Below are positions 42,684-51,746 of a stretch of 64,000 bases of DNA, in pieces. The first letter of the stretch is position 1. Each line of letters begins with the position of its first letter. The notes beneath the pieces were generated by a model. It saw only the letters and a list, made by a program, of their open reading frames with translations. It ran no database searches and was not told the DNA's origin. A program made the translations under genes and the position numbers. Origin of the DNA: JANNMJ01 sp031425525 (GTDB lineage Bacteria; Bacteroidota; Bacteroidia; Cytophagales; Hymenobacteraceae); NCBI GenBank assembly GCA_031425525.1, contig JANPJM010000028.1, forward strand, positions 20,139-84,138, given 5' to 3'.

Positions 42684-42880
42684 ATTTACTGGCCTCCTAG
42701 ATGCGTGGAACTGGAGAAGAACATTTTATGCGCTGGGCAGGGGCTGGTACTGCCTATGCGAGCTTTTGATAGTCATCTCACTTCCCCGTCATTAACCCAT
42801 ACTACACCGCCTCGCCCATAACCTCGTTTGAGCGCGAGGTGCGCCTGCCGGTCTCGAAATTTTCCCCAAACGGGCAGACG

Positions 42881-43510
42881 TTACCCCACCGCATCCAGCG
42901 CCTTTCGCCCCACACTCCCCCCACCGAGCGCCCGAAAAGCCGTTGGCGACATTCCCGTGACCTGCCGAAACTGGTTCGCCAGATGCGCCGCCGACGAGTA
43001 CCCCAGCCGCGCGGCCACCTCGGCGATGGTGGCGCCATCGGGGTAGGAAAGCAACTCTTTGGCGCGCTCAATGCGCTGGCGGATGAGGTATTTTTCGAGC
43101 GTCAGGCCCATTCGCGCCGAGAAAACGTGCGAGAGCGCGCGGTAATCGCGGCCGAGCTTTTGGCTCAAGTAATGCGACGTGTTGTAGGCGCGTGCATCGG
43201 GCGGCGGGTAGTGCACCAGCTCGATGACGGCGGCTTTGATCTGCTCGATGAGCTGGTCGTGCGGGTCGGTGAGCAGCTCGAATCCCTGTTCGTGCAGCAG
43301 CGCGCGCAAGGGGGCGGAGTCGGGCAGGGAGGCGCCGTCGGGCGGCAGGCGCACGTCGGCGGTACCGAGCGCCACGGCCGCCACCTCGTACCCGAGCGTG
43401 GTCAGGTCGTCGCGCACCAGCACGAGGCAGCGCGGGCACACCATATGGCGGATAAAAAACCGGTGCGTCTCGGCCGGCGCCGACAGGGCAGAAGCGGCAG
43501 TAGTACTCAT
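42881..43510 (-). CDS. AraC-family regulator with HMA-like N-terminus
   Basis: A 209-aa protein. Residues 15-75 resemble a heavy-metal-associated domain with C25-P-R-C28, which suggests direct metal sensing. Residues 105-200 form the two AraC helix-turn-helices (LTLEKYLIRQRIERAKELL, TIAEVAARLGYSSAAHLANQFRQVTGMSP). It overlaps the cupredoxin gene by 4 bp (ATGA), so the two are co-translated. It may regulate copper genes nearby. Just before its stop, the chromosome shows the diverged copy of the attL-side sequence. Confidence 0.85.
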   Translation of the reverse strand: MSTTAASALSAPAETHRFFIRHMVCPRCLVLVRDDLTTLGYEVAAVALGTADVRLPPDGASLPDSAPLRALLHEQGFELLTDPHDQLIEQIKAAVIELVHYPPPDARAYNTSHYLSQKLGRDYRALSHVFSARMGLTLEKYLIRQRIERAKELLSYPDGATIAEVAARLGYSSAAHLANQFRQVTGMSPTAFRALGGGSVGRKALDAVG

Positions 43511-43911
43511 GTCGGACGTTTTTCGACCACCAGGCGGCCTTTGAGCATCCCCATTCCGCAACTGAATGGGTAGGTGCCGGCTGCCAGGGCGGGCAGGTCG
43601 ATGGTTGTCGTCTGGAAGGCGGGCAGCTCGCGCCGAACGTGAAGGTCGGGTATCAGCAGCTCCGCCGAGCAGTCGTTGTCTTCCTGCCGCACAAACTGGA
43701 GGCGGATAGGCTGACCGGCCGCCAGCTTGATGGTCGCCGGCGAGTAGCCGCCGTCTACGTGTACGTCTACCGCCTGTGGCGTACCAGCCGCTACGGGCGC
43801 AGCGCGGCCCACACTGGCGCCATCGCCGGCGGTGGGCGCGAAAAAATACCAGCCCACGGCCCCGGCCAATGCCAGGCCGCCGGTAGTCACGAGCCATTGA
43901 GAAATATCCAT
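43507..43911 (-). CDS. Membrane-anchored cupredoxin domain protein
   Basis: A 134-aa protein with an N-terminal membrane anchor (residues 6-24) and a cupredoxin-like domain (45-130): GYSPATIKLAAGQPIRLQF, DNDCSAELLIPDL with Cys81, and GTYPFSCGMGMLKG with Cys118, Met120 and Met122 as likely copper ligands. It probably binds copper on the outside of the inner membrane and passes it to or from CopA. First gene of a two-gene operon with the AraC regulator. Confidence 0.8.
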   Translation of the reverse strand: MDISQWLVTTGGLALAGAVGWYFFAPTAGDGASVGRAAPVAAGTPQAVDVHVDGGYSPATIKLAAGQPIRLQFVRQEDNDCSAELLIPDLHVRRELPAFQTTTIDLPALAAGTYPFSCGMGMLKGRLVVEKRPT

Positions 43912-44223
43912 GGAGTTAATGTGGGGATGTGGCGATATGGTTACGGATTCCCCTCCTGCGAGTGCCAGCGGCGCGAAGTAGGAGGGGTGGCTGACCAAAG
44001 GTCAGACGGGGTGGTCACCGCGTAGTGCCCAGAGTGGCTGAGTACGCGATGCGAGCCGAGTAAGCTGTGGCATTGGGGTGGCACTGCGCGGGGACCACCC
44101 CGGCCCGGAGTTTATCCTGAGCAATCGAAGGAGACCACCCCTCCTGCTTCGCGACAAGTCGCTCGCAAGAGGGGAGTTTTCGGGCTAATGCCACTTCATA
44201 TTATCAAATTAGCAGTCAGTATA
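43912..44223. repeat. 312-bp gap filled with palindromic repeats
   Basis: No gene. Nested inverted repeats are visible: CCCCTCCT (43950-43957) with AGGAGGGG (43980-43987), and CGGGGTGGTC (44007-44016) with GACCACCCCG (44093-44102). A third near 44139-44176 (cccctcctgc...gcaagagggg) follows. The word ggagtttatcctgag also occurs, with one change, in the hairpin at 62799-62935. It looks like a REP/MITE-type cluster and may also end the copA and cupredoxin transcripts. Confidence 0.65.
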
Positions 44224-46614
44224 TTACCCTTCTCGCCCGCCGCGCAGCCGCAGCGAGTTGGTGAGGACCGACACCGACGAGAGCGCCATGGCCGCAGCCG
44301 CGAGCATCGGCGAGAGCAGCCAGCCCGTGAACGGGTACAACACGCCCGCCGCGATGGGAATGCCCAGCACGTTGTAAATGAACGCAAAAAACAGGTTTTG
44401 CCGAATGACGCGCATTGTGCGGCGCGCCAGGTCGAGGGCCTCGGCCACGGCGCCCACTTCGCCGCGCAGCAGCGTGATGCCGGCGGCTTCAGCAGCCACA
44501 TCGGTGCCCGTGCCGACGGCCATTCCCACATCGGCGCGGGCCAGCGCGGGCGCGTCGTTGATACCGTCGCCGACCATGGCCACCACGCGCCCTTCGGCTT
44601 GCAGCTCGGCCACTTTGGCGGCTTTGTCGGCGGGCAGCGCATCGGCGAAGAAGCGCGTGATGCCCACCTGCCGGGCAATGGCCGCCGCCGTAGCGGCGTT
44701 ATCGCCGGTGAGCATCACCACGTCCAGCCTCATCCGGTGCAGCCGCGCCACGGCTTCGGCGGAAGATTCACGCACCACATCAGCTACGCCGAAGACGGCC
44801 ACGGCTTGCCCATCCACGGCCAGTAGCAGCACCGTTTGCGCGGCGGCGCGGAGCCGGTCAGTAGCCGCGCGCACGGCCGGTGGAATCGGTACGCCGGCTT
44901 CCGTCAGCAGTCGCTCCGAGCCGATCAGGACTGCTTGCCCCGCCACGGTGGCGCCCGCCCCGCGCCCGGTATGGGCCTGGAAGTTTTGCGCCGTGAGTAC
45001 CGGTTCAGGCGTTGCTGGTATTACTCCCGGAGCGAGAGTGGTACCACTCTCGCTCCGGGAGTAGCGTACGACGGCCTGCGCCAATGGGTGTTCGGAATGG
45101 CGCTCGACGGCCACGGCCAGTGCCAGCAGGTGGGCGGGGTCTTGATTGGGCAGGGCGAAAAAGTCGGTCACGGCCGGCTCGCCCTTCGTGAGGGTGCCGG
45201 TTTTGTCGAGCAGCACGGTGTCCACGGCGTAAGCCCGTTCGAGGGCTTCGGCCGAGCGGATGAGGATGCCCCGCCCGGCGGCCCGGCCCGTGCCCACCAT
45301 CAGGGCCGTGGGCGTGGCCAGCCCCAGCGCGCACGGGCAGGCAATGATGAGCACCGCCACGAACGCCTGCAACGCCAGCGGCAGCCGCTGCCCGGTGGGC
45401 GACAGGTCGAACCACGCCACGAACGCCAGGATGGCGATGGTGACAACCACCGGCACGAACACGCCGCTCACCCGGTCGGCCAGGCGCTGAATGGGCGCCC
45501 GCGACCCCTGCGCCGCTTCCACCAGCCGCACGATGCCGGCCAGCAGCGTGTCGGCGCCCACTTTCGTGACGCGGAAGCGCAGGGCGCCGGTGGTGTTGAG
45601 GGTGGCGCCGAAAACGGGTTCGCCCGCGGTTTTCTCGACCGGCAGACTTTCGCCCGTCAGCATCGCCTCGTTCACGGCGGAGGCGCCGGTGAGCACCACG
45701 CCATCGGTGGCGATTTTTTCGCCGGGGCGCACGGCCACTTCGTCGCCCACGCGGAGCTGGCCGATGGGCACGTCCACCTCCGAGCCGTCCGGGCGCACCA
45801 GGCGGGCAGTTTTGGCGCCCAGCCCCAGTAGTGCCTGCATGGCGGCGCCGGTGCGCGCCTTCGCCCGCGCTTCGAGCAGCTTGCCGAGCAGAATCAGGGT
45901 GATGATCGTGGCCGTGGTGTCGTAATACACGTCGGCGGCCACGCCCTGGCGCGTCAGCCAGCCGGGTGCCACCGTGGCCAGCAGGCTGTACGCGAACGCC
46001 GCGCCCGTGCCCACCGCCACTAGCGTGTCCATCGTGGCGGTGCGGTGGCGAAAAGTCTTCCAGGCCGCCACGTAGAACGCGCGTCCGCTGATGAGCAGCA
46101 CCGGCAGCGTGAGCGCCAGCAGCGTCCAGTTGAGGGCCGCCATCGGTACGCGCGCCATCGCCCAGTCGGTCATCGCCAGCATCGAAACGGGCATAATGAC
46201 GGCCGTGAGCGCGGCGGCCAGCCAGAAGCGGCGGCGCAGGGCGGCGTACGCGGCGGCTTTGCGGGTGTCGGTGGTTTCGGGAACGGCGGCAGCTTCGGGC
46301 TGACCGCTTTCGACTTCCCGGGCAGTCGCGAGATCGGTCAGACCGCTGGAAGCGGTCTGACCGGGTGGCGGCGGCCCCACGCCGTAGCCCGCGCCCTCGA
46401 CGGCGGCGCGCAGACCGGCGGCGTCCACGGCGGCGGGGTCGAACTCGACGGTGGCCTTTTCGGTGGCGTAGTTGACGCTGGCGGTGCGCACGCCGGGCGT
46501 TTTGGTCAGGGCGCGCTGCACGAAGTTGGCGCACGAGGCGCACGTCATTCCTTCGATGGGAAGCGTGGCCGTAGTGGTGGGGGCGGCGGGCGTGGTGGGT
46601 TCGGCAGGAGTCAT
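44224..46614 (-). CDS. copA: Copper-translocating P-type ATPase
   Basis: A 796-aa P1B-type ATPase exporting Cu(I). One N-terminal HMA domain with GMTC25ASC28; 8 membrane helices; A-domain TGES; intramembrane CPC; phosphorylation site DKTGT; nucleotide-binding His in HSEHPLAQA; GDGINDAP hinge. Two palindromes lie in frame inside the gene: 46336-46362 encoding part of the linker after the HMA domain, and a 42-bp perfect palindrome at 45022-45063 encoding an extra stretch (SRSESGTTLAPG) in the N-domain. The start ATG 46614 is preferred over an upstream TTG. A LytTR-type site lies about 80 bp upstream. Confidence 0.95.
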   Translation of the reverse strand: MTPAEPTTPAAPTTTATLPIEGMTCASCANFVQRALTKTPGVRTASVNYATEKATVEFDPAAVDAAGLRAAVEGAGYGVGPPPPGQTASSGLTDLATAREVESGQPEAAAVPETTDTRKAAAYAALRRRFWLAAALTAVIMPVSMLAMTDWAMARVPMAALNWTLLALTLPVLLISGRAFYVAAWKTFRHRTATMDTLVAVGTGAAFAYSLLATVAPGWLTRQGVAADVYYDTTATIITLILLGKLLEARAKARTGAAMQALLGLGAKTARLVRPDGSEVDVPIGQLRVGDEVAVRPGEKIATDGVVLTGASAVNEAMLTGESLPVEKTAGEPVFGATLNTTGALRFRVTKVGADTLLAGIVRLVEAAQGSRAPIQRLADRVSGVFVPVVVTIAILAFVAWFDLSPTGQRLPLALQAFVAVLIIACPCALGLATPTALMVGTGRAAGRGILIRSAEALERAYAVDTVLLDKTGTLTKGEPAVTDFFALPNQDPAHLLALAVAVERHSEHPLAQAVVRYSRSESGTTLAPGVIPATPEPVLTAQNFQAHTGRGAGATVAGQAVLIGSERLLTEAGVPIPPAVRAATDRLRAAAQTVLLLAVDGQAVAVFGVADVVRESSAEAVARLHRMRLDVVMLTGDNAATAAAIARQVGITRFFADALPADKAAKVAELQAEGRVVAMVGDGINDAPALARADVGMAVGTGTDVAAEAAGITLLRGEVGAVAEALDLARRTMRVIRQNLFFAFIYNVLGIPIAAGVLYPFTGWLLSPMLAAAAMALSSVSVLTNSLRLRGGREG
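45022..45063. repeat. 42-bp perfect palindrome within copA
   Basis: The segment beginning tactcccggagcgagagtgg reads the same on both strands, centred on GGTACC. It adds about 14 codons in frame in a variable loop of the nucleotide-binding domain. Confidence 0.9.
46336..46362. repeat. 27-bp hairpin within copA linker
   Basis: GGTCAGACCGCT-gga-AGCGGTCTGACC, 12-bp perfect arms. It lies in frame in the linker between the HMA domain and the first membrane helix. Confidence 0.85.
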
Positions 46615-46934
46615 AAGGGCGGGGGCTGGAAGGCCGGGCCGGGTTTCAGTCAGCAAAGCAACTCCCTTGAACGGCGGATTGGTGCGGGGCGGGCGTGCGC
46701 GATTCGGCGATGAGGCTTACAGGATTCGACGACTCGCCGCTGGCCAGCCACCAACCGGCCGCCGGTTAAGCCAACCGGCCCGCTGGTACGGCCCTGCGGC
46801 CCGCCGGCCAACCGGCGCTGGTGGCGGCGGCGCCACGCGGGGACTTTTGCGGAGCCTGGCGCAGCGGTTGCGGCGCCTGAGGCGGCCCCGGCAGTCGTTG
46901 CCGGTGGGTTTTTTCCTTCATTTCGCTCCTTTTT
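46615..46934. promoter_or_regulatory. Divergent control region of copA and the beta-helix lipoprotein, with LytTR-type site
   Basis: No gene in this 320-bp gap. TGCGCGATTC (46696-46705) and TACAGGATTC (46718-46727) form a direct-repeat pair with 22-bp spacing. The same pair, same spacing, occurs at 52516-52547. A TTGCTTTG box (minus strand, 46661-46654) could be the copA -7 element, about 35 bp from the site. The rest is GC-rich with small gccggtt-type inverted repeats. Confidence 0.6.
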
Positions 46935-48149
46935 ATGATGCCATTCGTGCCTCCCGTTGCCCGTCAGTCGTGGTGGCTGGGCCTTGCCCTGCTCGGCCTG
47001 ACCACCGCCGCCTGCAAAAAAGACAAAAAAGATGACCCCACGCCCACCGGCCCCGGCGCCAGCGACAAAACCATCGTCATCACCACCGACCGCATCAGCA
47101 CCAACACCACCTGGGAGAACGTGGAGCCCGACTCCACGAAGTACGACTACGTGGTGAAGACGTCGCTCAATGTCGATGCCGGCACGCTCACCATCAAGCC
47201 CGGCGTGCGCATCAATTTCGATAACGGCGACGCCGGCCTCTACACCACCAACACGGGTGGGCTTTCGGCGGTGGGCACGGCCGCGCAGAAAATCGTCTTC
47301 GAGAGCGCCACCCGTGCGCCGGGCGCCTGGGCGGCGGTGAACATCGGCTCCAACAGCGCGGCCAACGTCCTCGACCACTGCCGCATTCTGTACGCGGGCA
47401 GCAAGGAGTACCGCTCGTTCCTCAAGCCCGGCAAGTTCGGGCTGATTGTAGATGGAGATGGCAAGGCGCGGGTGCGCAACACACTGGTGGGCAACACGGA
47501 AGGCTCGGGCTTTATGCTCGACTGGGCAGCCGACGTGACCGAATTCGCCGGTAACTCCGTGCGCTCGTGCCCCGAGTACGGCCTAGTGACGGGCTTTCTG
47601 AACCTCGACCGCCTGGCCGCCAACAACCGGTTCGGCGGGGCCGGTAAGCCCGCCATTCAGATCTACGACGAGCGCGGCTCGGCCGATGCCAGTATCCTGG
47701 TGCGTAAGTACGACGTGCCCTACGAAGTGGCCACGTTCGTGAAACTGCGCGGCACGACGAGCGTGGTGGTGGAACCGGGCGTCACGTTCCGCTTCGGCAC
47801 CGACACGGGCATCGGCGTGGATGCGGGCACGTTCTCGGCGCAAGGCACCCCGGCGCTACCGGTCACGTTCCAGGGGCTGGCCTCCGGCGCGGGCAGTTGG
47901 GCGGGCCTCGAAATTCTTTCCAGCGGCGCCAACCGTCTCGACAACTGCGTCATCGACGGCGGCGGCGGCGCCGACCTGTTCCTCTTCCGCCGGGGCAATA
48001 TCCTCGTCGGCGACGGCGCCCGCCTCGTGATCAGCAACTCGACGGTGCGCAACTCGGCGGCCTGGGGCATCCACAAAGTCTCCACCGCCACGCTCACGGC
48101 CACGGCCGTGACGTACAGCAACAACGCCGACGGCAACGTCGGGCCGTAG
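46935..48149 (+). CDS. Surface lipoprotein with right-handed parallel beta-helix
   Basis: A 404-aa protein. Lipoprotein signal (LLGLTTAAC, lipobox with Cys27) followed by a Lys/Asp/Pro-rich linker, then a repetitive beta-helix of short strands typical of pectate-lyase-like folds (LTIKPGVRINFDNG, VVVEPGVTFRFGTD, and repeated N-x-x-DNC-like turns). Such proteins bind or cleave polysaccharides, or serve as surface scaffolds; no catalytic residues can be named. Both ATGs at 46935 and 46938 are possible starts. Confidence 0.75.
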   Translation: MMPFVPPVARQSWWLGLALLGLTTAACKKDKKDDPTPTGPGASDKTIVITTDRISTNTTWENVEPDSTKYDYVVKTSLNVDAGTLTIKPGVRINFDNGDAGLYTTNTGGLSAVGTAAQKIVFESATRAPGAWAAVNIGSNSAANVLDHCRILYAGSKEYRSFLKPGKFGLIVDGDGKARVRNTLVGNTEGSGFMLDWAADVTEFAGNSVRSCPEYGLVTGFLNLDRLAANNRFGGAGKPAIQIYDERGSADASILVRKYDVPYEVATFVKLRGTTSVVVEPGVTFRFGTDTGIGVDAGTFSAQGTPALPVTFQGLASGAGSWAGLEILSSGANRLDNCVIDGGGGADLFLFRRGNILVGDGARLVISNSTVRNSAAWGIHKVSTATLTATAVTYSNNADGNVGP

Positions 48150-48290
48150 CCGGGCGCGGCCAGCCGCCTGCTGTACCGTGGCGGTCCGGCCCTGTCTTTT
48201 CTCCGCAAAGCGTCAATTTCGTATTCGGGCGAGCCGCCGCCGGCGCTTCCCGGGCGGAGTTGGCGCTTTGTGGTTCATCTTCGTAGCCAA

Positions 48291-51200
48291 ATGCGCGCGT
48301 TTCTGCTCAGTCTGCGCGGGCTGCTCCGCTGGGCGGGTGGCCCGGTTAGGTGGTGGCTGCTGCTGCGGTTGGGCCTGGGCCTGGGCGTGATGGGCGGAGG
48401 ACCGCTGCTGACCGCCGGGCAGCCTGCCCGGCCCGCGCCCGCCCGGCCCGCCCCGCCCACCCCGGTCCCGCTGCGTTTGGGGCTGGCCACCGAGCGCGAC
48501 GGCCTGCCCGCCGCCAGCAGCCGCAGCCTGCTGCTCGACCGCGCCGGGTTTCTGTGGATCGGCTCCGAAGACGGCCTGGCCCGCTCCGACGGCCGCACCT
48601 TCACCACCTGGCGCCACCGGCGCGGCGATTCCACGACGCTGCCCAACGACATCGTCCTCACCCTGGCCGAAGACCGCGCCGGGGCCATCTGGGTGGGAAC
48701 TCACGGCGGCATCGGTCGCCTCGACCCCGCCCGCCAGACCTTCCGGACGTGGCGCGCGCGACCCAACAACCCGCGCGCCCTGCCCGCCGACTACGACAGC
48801 CGCGTGTGGGTGGGCGCACAAACCAACACCGTGTGGGCCGCCACCCCGCGCGGCCTCTACCGCTACTACCCCGCCGCCGACCAGTGGCGCCGCCACCCCC
48901 TGCCGCAAGAAAACGAACCCGCCGGCGCCTTCGTGCTGGCCGCGCTGGAAGACCGCGCCGGGCGCTTCTGGTTTGGGGCGCGCGGGCGGGTGTGGGCGCT
49001 GGACGGGCGCACCGGTCGCCTGCTGGCCACCCGCACCGTGCCCCGCGCGCCCGGCGAGCAGCCGCGCGCCCTCACCGGCTTCTGGCAGGATGCGGGCGGG
49101 CGCGTGTGGGCCGGCGCCTGGGGCGGCGGACTGGTGAGCCTGACCACCGCCGCCGGCGCCCTGCTGCCAGCGGCGCGCACCCACCGCTGGCAACCCGAGG
49201 TGCTGAACATCGGCACTACCGACATCGCCTACGCCGCCGCCGAAACCCGCGACCCGCGCACCGGCGCCCGCGCCCTGTGGGTGGCCACCGAGCGCGGGCT
49301 GCTGCGGCTGCGCCCCCGCACGGGCCGCACGGGCGCTGCCGATTCCACCGCCGCCGACCCGTGGGCCGGTCTGCCCGCCGCCCTCACCGAAGGCGTGGAC
49401 TACGACCGCATCGGGGCCGACCCCGACGACCCCACGCCCCTGGCGCCGATAAACGCCCTGCTGGCCGACCCCACCACCGGCCGGCTGTGGGCGGGCAGCA
49501 CGGCGGGGCTGCGCTGGCACACGCCCGGCCCGGCGCTCTTCACCACGGTGCCGGTGGGGGCTGGGCTACCCCGCCTCGACCCCTACCACCTGCGCCCCGA
49601 CCGCGACCCGCGCACCGGCGCCCGGCAGTACTGGCTTTCGGCGTGGTACGGCGGCCTGACCCTGCTCGACTCGGCGCTGCGCGAGGTGCGCACCTGGCCG
49701 TGCCTGCCCATCGGCTCCACCGAAGACCGCGCCGGCCGGTTTTGCGACGTGGTGCGCAGCCGCGTCGATGGCGCGCTGTGGGTGGCCACCTTCGCCGCGC
49801 TGGTGCGCTTCGACCCCGCTACCGGCCGCACCCGTCGGTTCGTGACGGCGCCCGCCGATTCGGCTTCCCTGCCCGATTCGCACGCCATCTCGCTGCTCGA
49901 AGACCGCGCCGGGCGCCTCTGGGTGGGCACGATGCGCGGCGTGGCCTGCCTCGAAACCCCCGCCGATTACGCCGCAGGGCATTTCCGGCGGCTGCCGCAG
50001 GCGCGCAACCGTGTCGTGCTGAACCTGGCCGAAGACGGCGCCGGGCGCGTGTGGCTCGGCACCGACGACGGCCTCTTCTGCGCCCCCGCCGGCCCGCGCG
50101 GACCGCTGCGGGCCTACCCCGCCGCGCCGGACGCACCCCACGGCCTCACCCACGGCCACATCAGCAGCATCGTGCCGCAGCCCGATGGCCGGGTGTGGGT
50201 GGCCACCCGCGACGGCCTGTCGGTGTGGCGCCCCGCCACCGACGACTTCGCGCAGTTCCACTCCGGCCAGGGCGCCCTGCCCGTCGATAACCTTTACGGC
50301 GCCCTGCCCGACCGCCACGGCTACTGGTGGCTGCTCACGCCGCGCGGGCTGGTGCGGGCGCGGTTCCCCGGTGGGCCGTTTCGCCTCTTCGACACGGCCA
50401 GCGGCCTGCCCCAAACCGACCTCGACGGGATACTGGCCTCCCTGCCCGACGGCCGCCTGGTAGTGGGGCTGAACCGGCGGCTGATCATCGTCGATCCGGC
50501 CACCATCCGGCGCCCCGCCCGGCGCCCGCGCGTGGCGCTCACGGGGGTGGCGCTGTTCGGGGCGCCCGTGCGGCTGGCGCAGCCGCTGGGCACCGGCCCG
50601 CCGCTCGATTTTGCGCCCGACGAACACACGCTCACCTTTCAGTTTGCAGCCCTTGACTTCGCCGACCCCAAAGGCAACCGCTGCGAATACCGCCTTGGGG
50701 AAGCGGCCGACCCGCGCGGGCCGGTGCGCTGGCAAACTGCCGGCCCCGACGGCACGGCCACCTTCGCGCGCCTGCCGGGCGGCCACTACACGCTGCTGGT
50801 GCGCGCCCGCACCGCCGACGGCCGCGTGAGTGCCCGCCCGGCAGTGGTGCGGTTTCGGGTGCGGGTACCGTGGTGGCGCACCGGCTGGTTCGGGGGCGGC
50901 GTACTGGCCGCCGCCGGACTGGCGCTGGCCCTCTACGCCCGCCACTACCGGCGGCGCGCCGAACGGCAGGCCCATCAGGCGCGCGAAATGGCCGAGCTGG
51001 AACTACGGGCGCTGCGGGCGCAGCTCAACCCGCACTTTATGTTCAACGCCCTCAACGCCGTGCAGGAGCTGGTACTCACGAGCCGGGCCACTGACGCGGG
51101 GCGCTACCTGGCGCGGTTCGCGCGGTTGCTGCGGCTGGTGCTCGACGGCGCCGACCGCCCCGCCGTGGCCCTCGACACCGAGCTGGACGTGCTGCGCCTC

Positions 51201-51641
51201 TACGCCGACCTCGAACAGCTACGGCTCGAAGGCCTGGTGATTACGTTTGAGGTCGATCCCGAGCTGCTCGCCGCCGCGCCCAGCATCCCGCCGATGGTCA
51301 TTCAGCCGTACCTCGAAAATGCCTGCTGGCACGGCGTGGCCGGCCGGCCGCCCACGGCGCGGCGCGTGACGGTGCGCCTGGCCTTTGCCGACGCCACCGA
51401 AACCGGGGTGCTGGCCCAGATCGAAGACACCGGCATCGGCCGGGCCGCCGCCGCCACCCGGCAAGCCACGGCCGGGCGCACCGCCCACGGCCAGCGCCTG
51501 ACCGAGCGGCGCCTGGCCCTACTGGCCGCTGCCGCGCCCACCGCCGCCGCCCTGCCGCCCGTGCGCCTCACCGACCTCACCGACCCCGCCACCGGCGGCG
51601 CCCTCGGTACGCGGGTCGAAATCTGGCTGCCGGTGGGGTAG
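48291..51641 (+). CDS. Two-component regulator propeller histidine kinase (LytS-like)
   Basis: A 1116-aa membrane sensor kinase. An N-terminal signal/anchor (LLLRLGLGLGVMGGG) is followed by a periplasmic two-propeller region of repeats 'DRAGxxWxGTxxG' (DRAGFLWIGSEDGL, DRAGAIWVGTHGGI and so on), a Y_Y_Y-type domain (about 770-850), a membrane helix (WFGGGVLAAAGLALALYARHY, about 870-890), and a LytS-type kinase: H914 in QLNPHFMFNALNAVQE. The kinase's ATP-binding region ends the protein. It is paired with the LytTR regulator 105 bp downstream. ATG 48291 is used; a GTG at 48270 is in frame. Confidence 0.9.
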   Translation: MRAFLLSLRGLLRWAGGPVRWWLLLRLGLGLGVMGGGPLLTAGQPARPAPARPAPPTPVPLRLGLATERDGLPAASSRSLLLDRAGFLWIGSEDGLARSDGRTFTTWRHRRGDSTTLPNDIVLTLAEDRAGAIWVGTHGGIGRLDPARQTFRTWRARPNNPRALPADYDSRVWVGAQTNTVWAATPRGLYRYYPAADQWRRHPLPQENEPAGAFVLAALEDRAGRFWFGARGRVWALDGRTGRLLATRTVPRAPGEQPRALTGFWQDAGGRVWAGAWGGGLVSLTTAAGALLPAARTHRWQPEVLNIGTTDIAYAAAETRDPRTGARALWVATERGLLRLRPRTGRTGAADSTAADPWAGLPAALTEGVDYDRIGADPDDPTPLAPINALLADPTTGRLWAGSTAGLRWHTPGPALFTTVPVGAGLPRLDPYHLRPDRDPRTGARQYWLSAWYGGLTLLDSALREVRTWPCLPIGSTEDRAGRFCDVVRSRVDGALWVATFAALVRFDPATGRTRRFVTAPADSASLPDSHAISLLEDRAGRLWVGTMRGVACLETPADYAAGHFRRLPQARNRVVLNLAEDGAGRVWLGTDDGLFCAPAGPRGPLRAYPAAPDAPHGLTHGHISSIVPQPDGRVWVATRDGLSVWRPATDDFAQFHSGQGALPVDNLYGALPDRHGYWWLLTPRGLVRARFPGGPFRLFDTASGLPQTDLDGILASLPDGRLVVGLNRRLIIVDPATIRRPARRPRVALTGVALFGAPVRLAQPLGTGPPLDFAPDEHTLTFQFAALDFADPKGNRCEYRLGEAADPRGPVRWQTAGPDGTATFARLPGGHYTLLVRARTADGRVSARPAVVRFRVRVPWWRTGWFGGGVLAAAGLALALYARHYRRRAERQAHQAREMAELELRALRAQLNPHFMFNALNAVQELVLTSRATDAGRYLARFARLLRLVLDGADRPAVALDTELDVLRLYADLEQLRLEGLVITFEVDPELLAAAPSIPPMVIQPYLENACWHGVAGRPPTARRVTVRLAFADATETGVLAQIEDTGIGRAAAATRQATAGRTAHGQRLTERRLALLAAAAPTAAALPPVRLTDLTDPATGGALGTRVEIWLPVG

Positions 51642-51746
51642 CGCGCGCGGAGTCAGCGGGGCTGGGCCGCCCCCGGCCCCGCGCGAAGTGGCGGGAAAAA
51701 CCCAATTTTGCGGCGCGCCCGGCTGCTTTCGCGGGGCGCCCGCCCG

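Noticed and set aside
46650..47378. Minus-strand open frame spanning the copA upstream region and the lipoprotein gene
   Set aside because: Overlaps a convincing lipoprotein gene antisense; Gly/Arg-rich and no motif.
48350..50290. 646-aa open frame overlapping the histidine kinase gene
   Set aside because: Extremely Arg/Pro/Ala-rich, out of frame with a clear propeller-kinase gene; a GC-codon shadow.
48213..50975. Long minus-strand frames opposite the kinase
   Set aside because: Low-complexity Gly/Gln/Arg/Ala translations that mirror the coding strand; no start or neighbour support.
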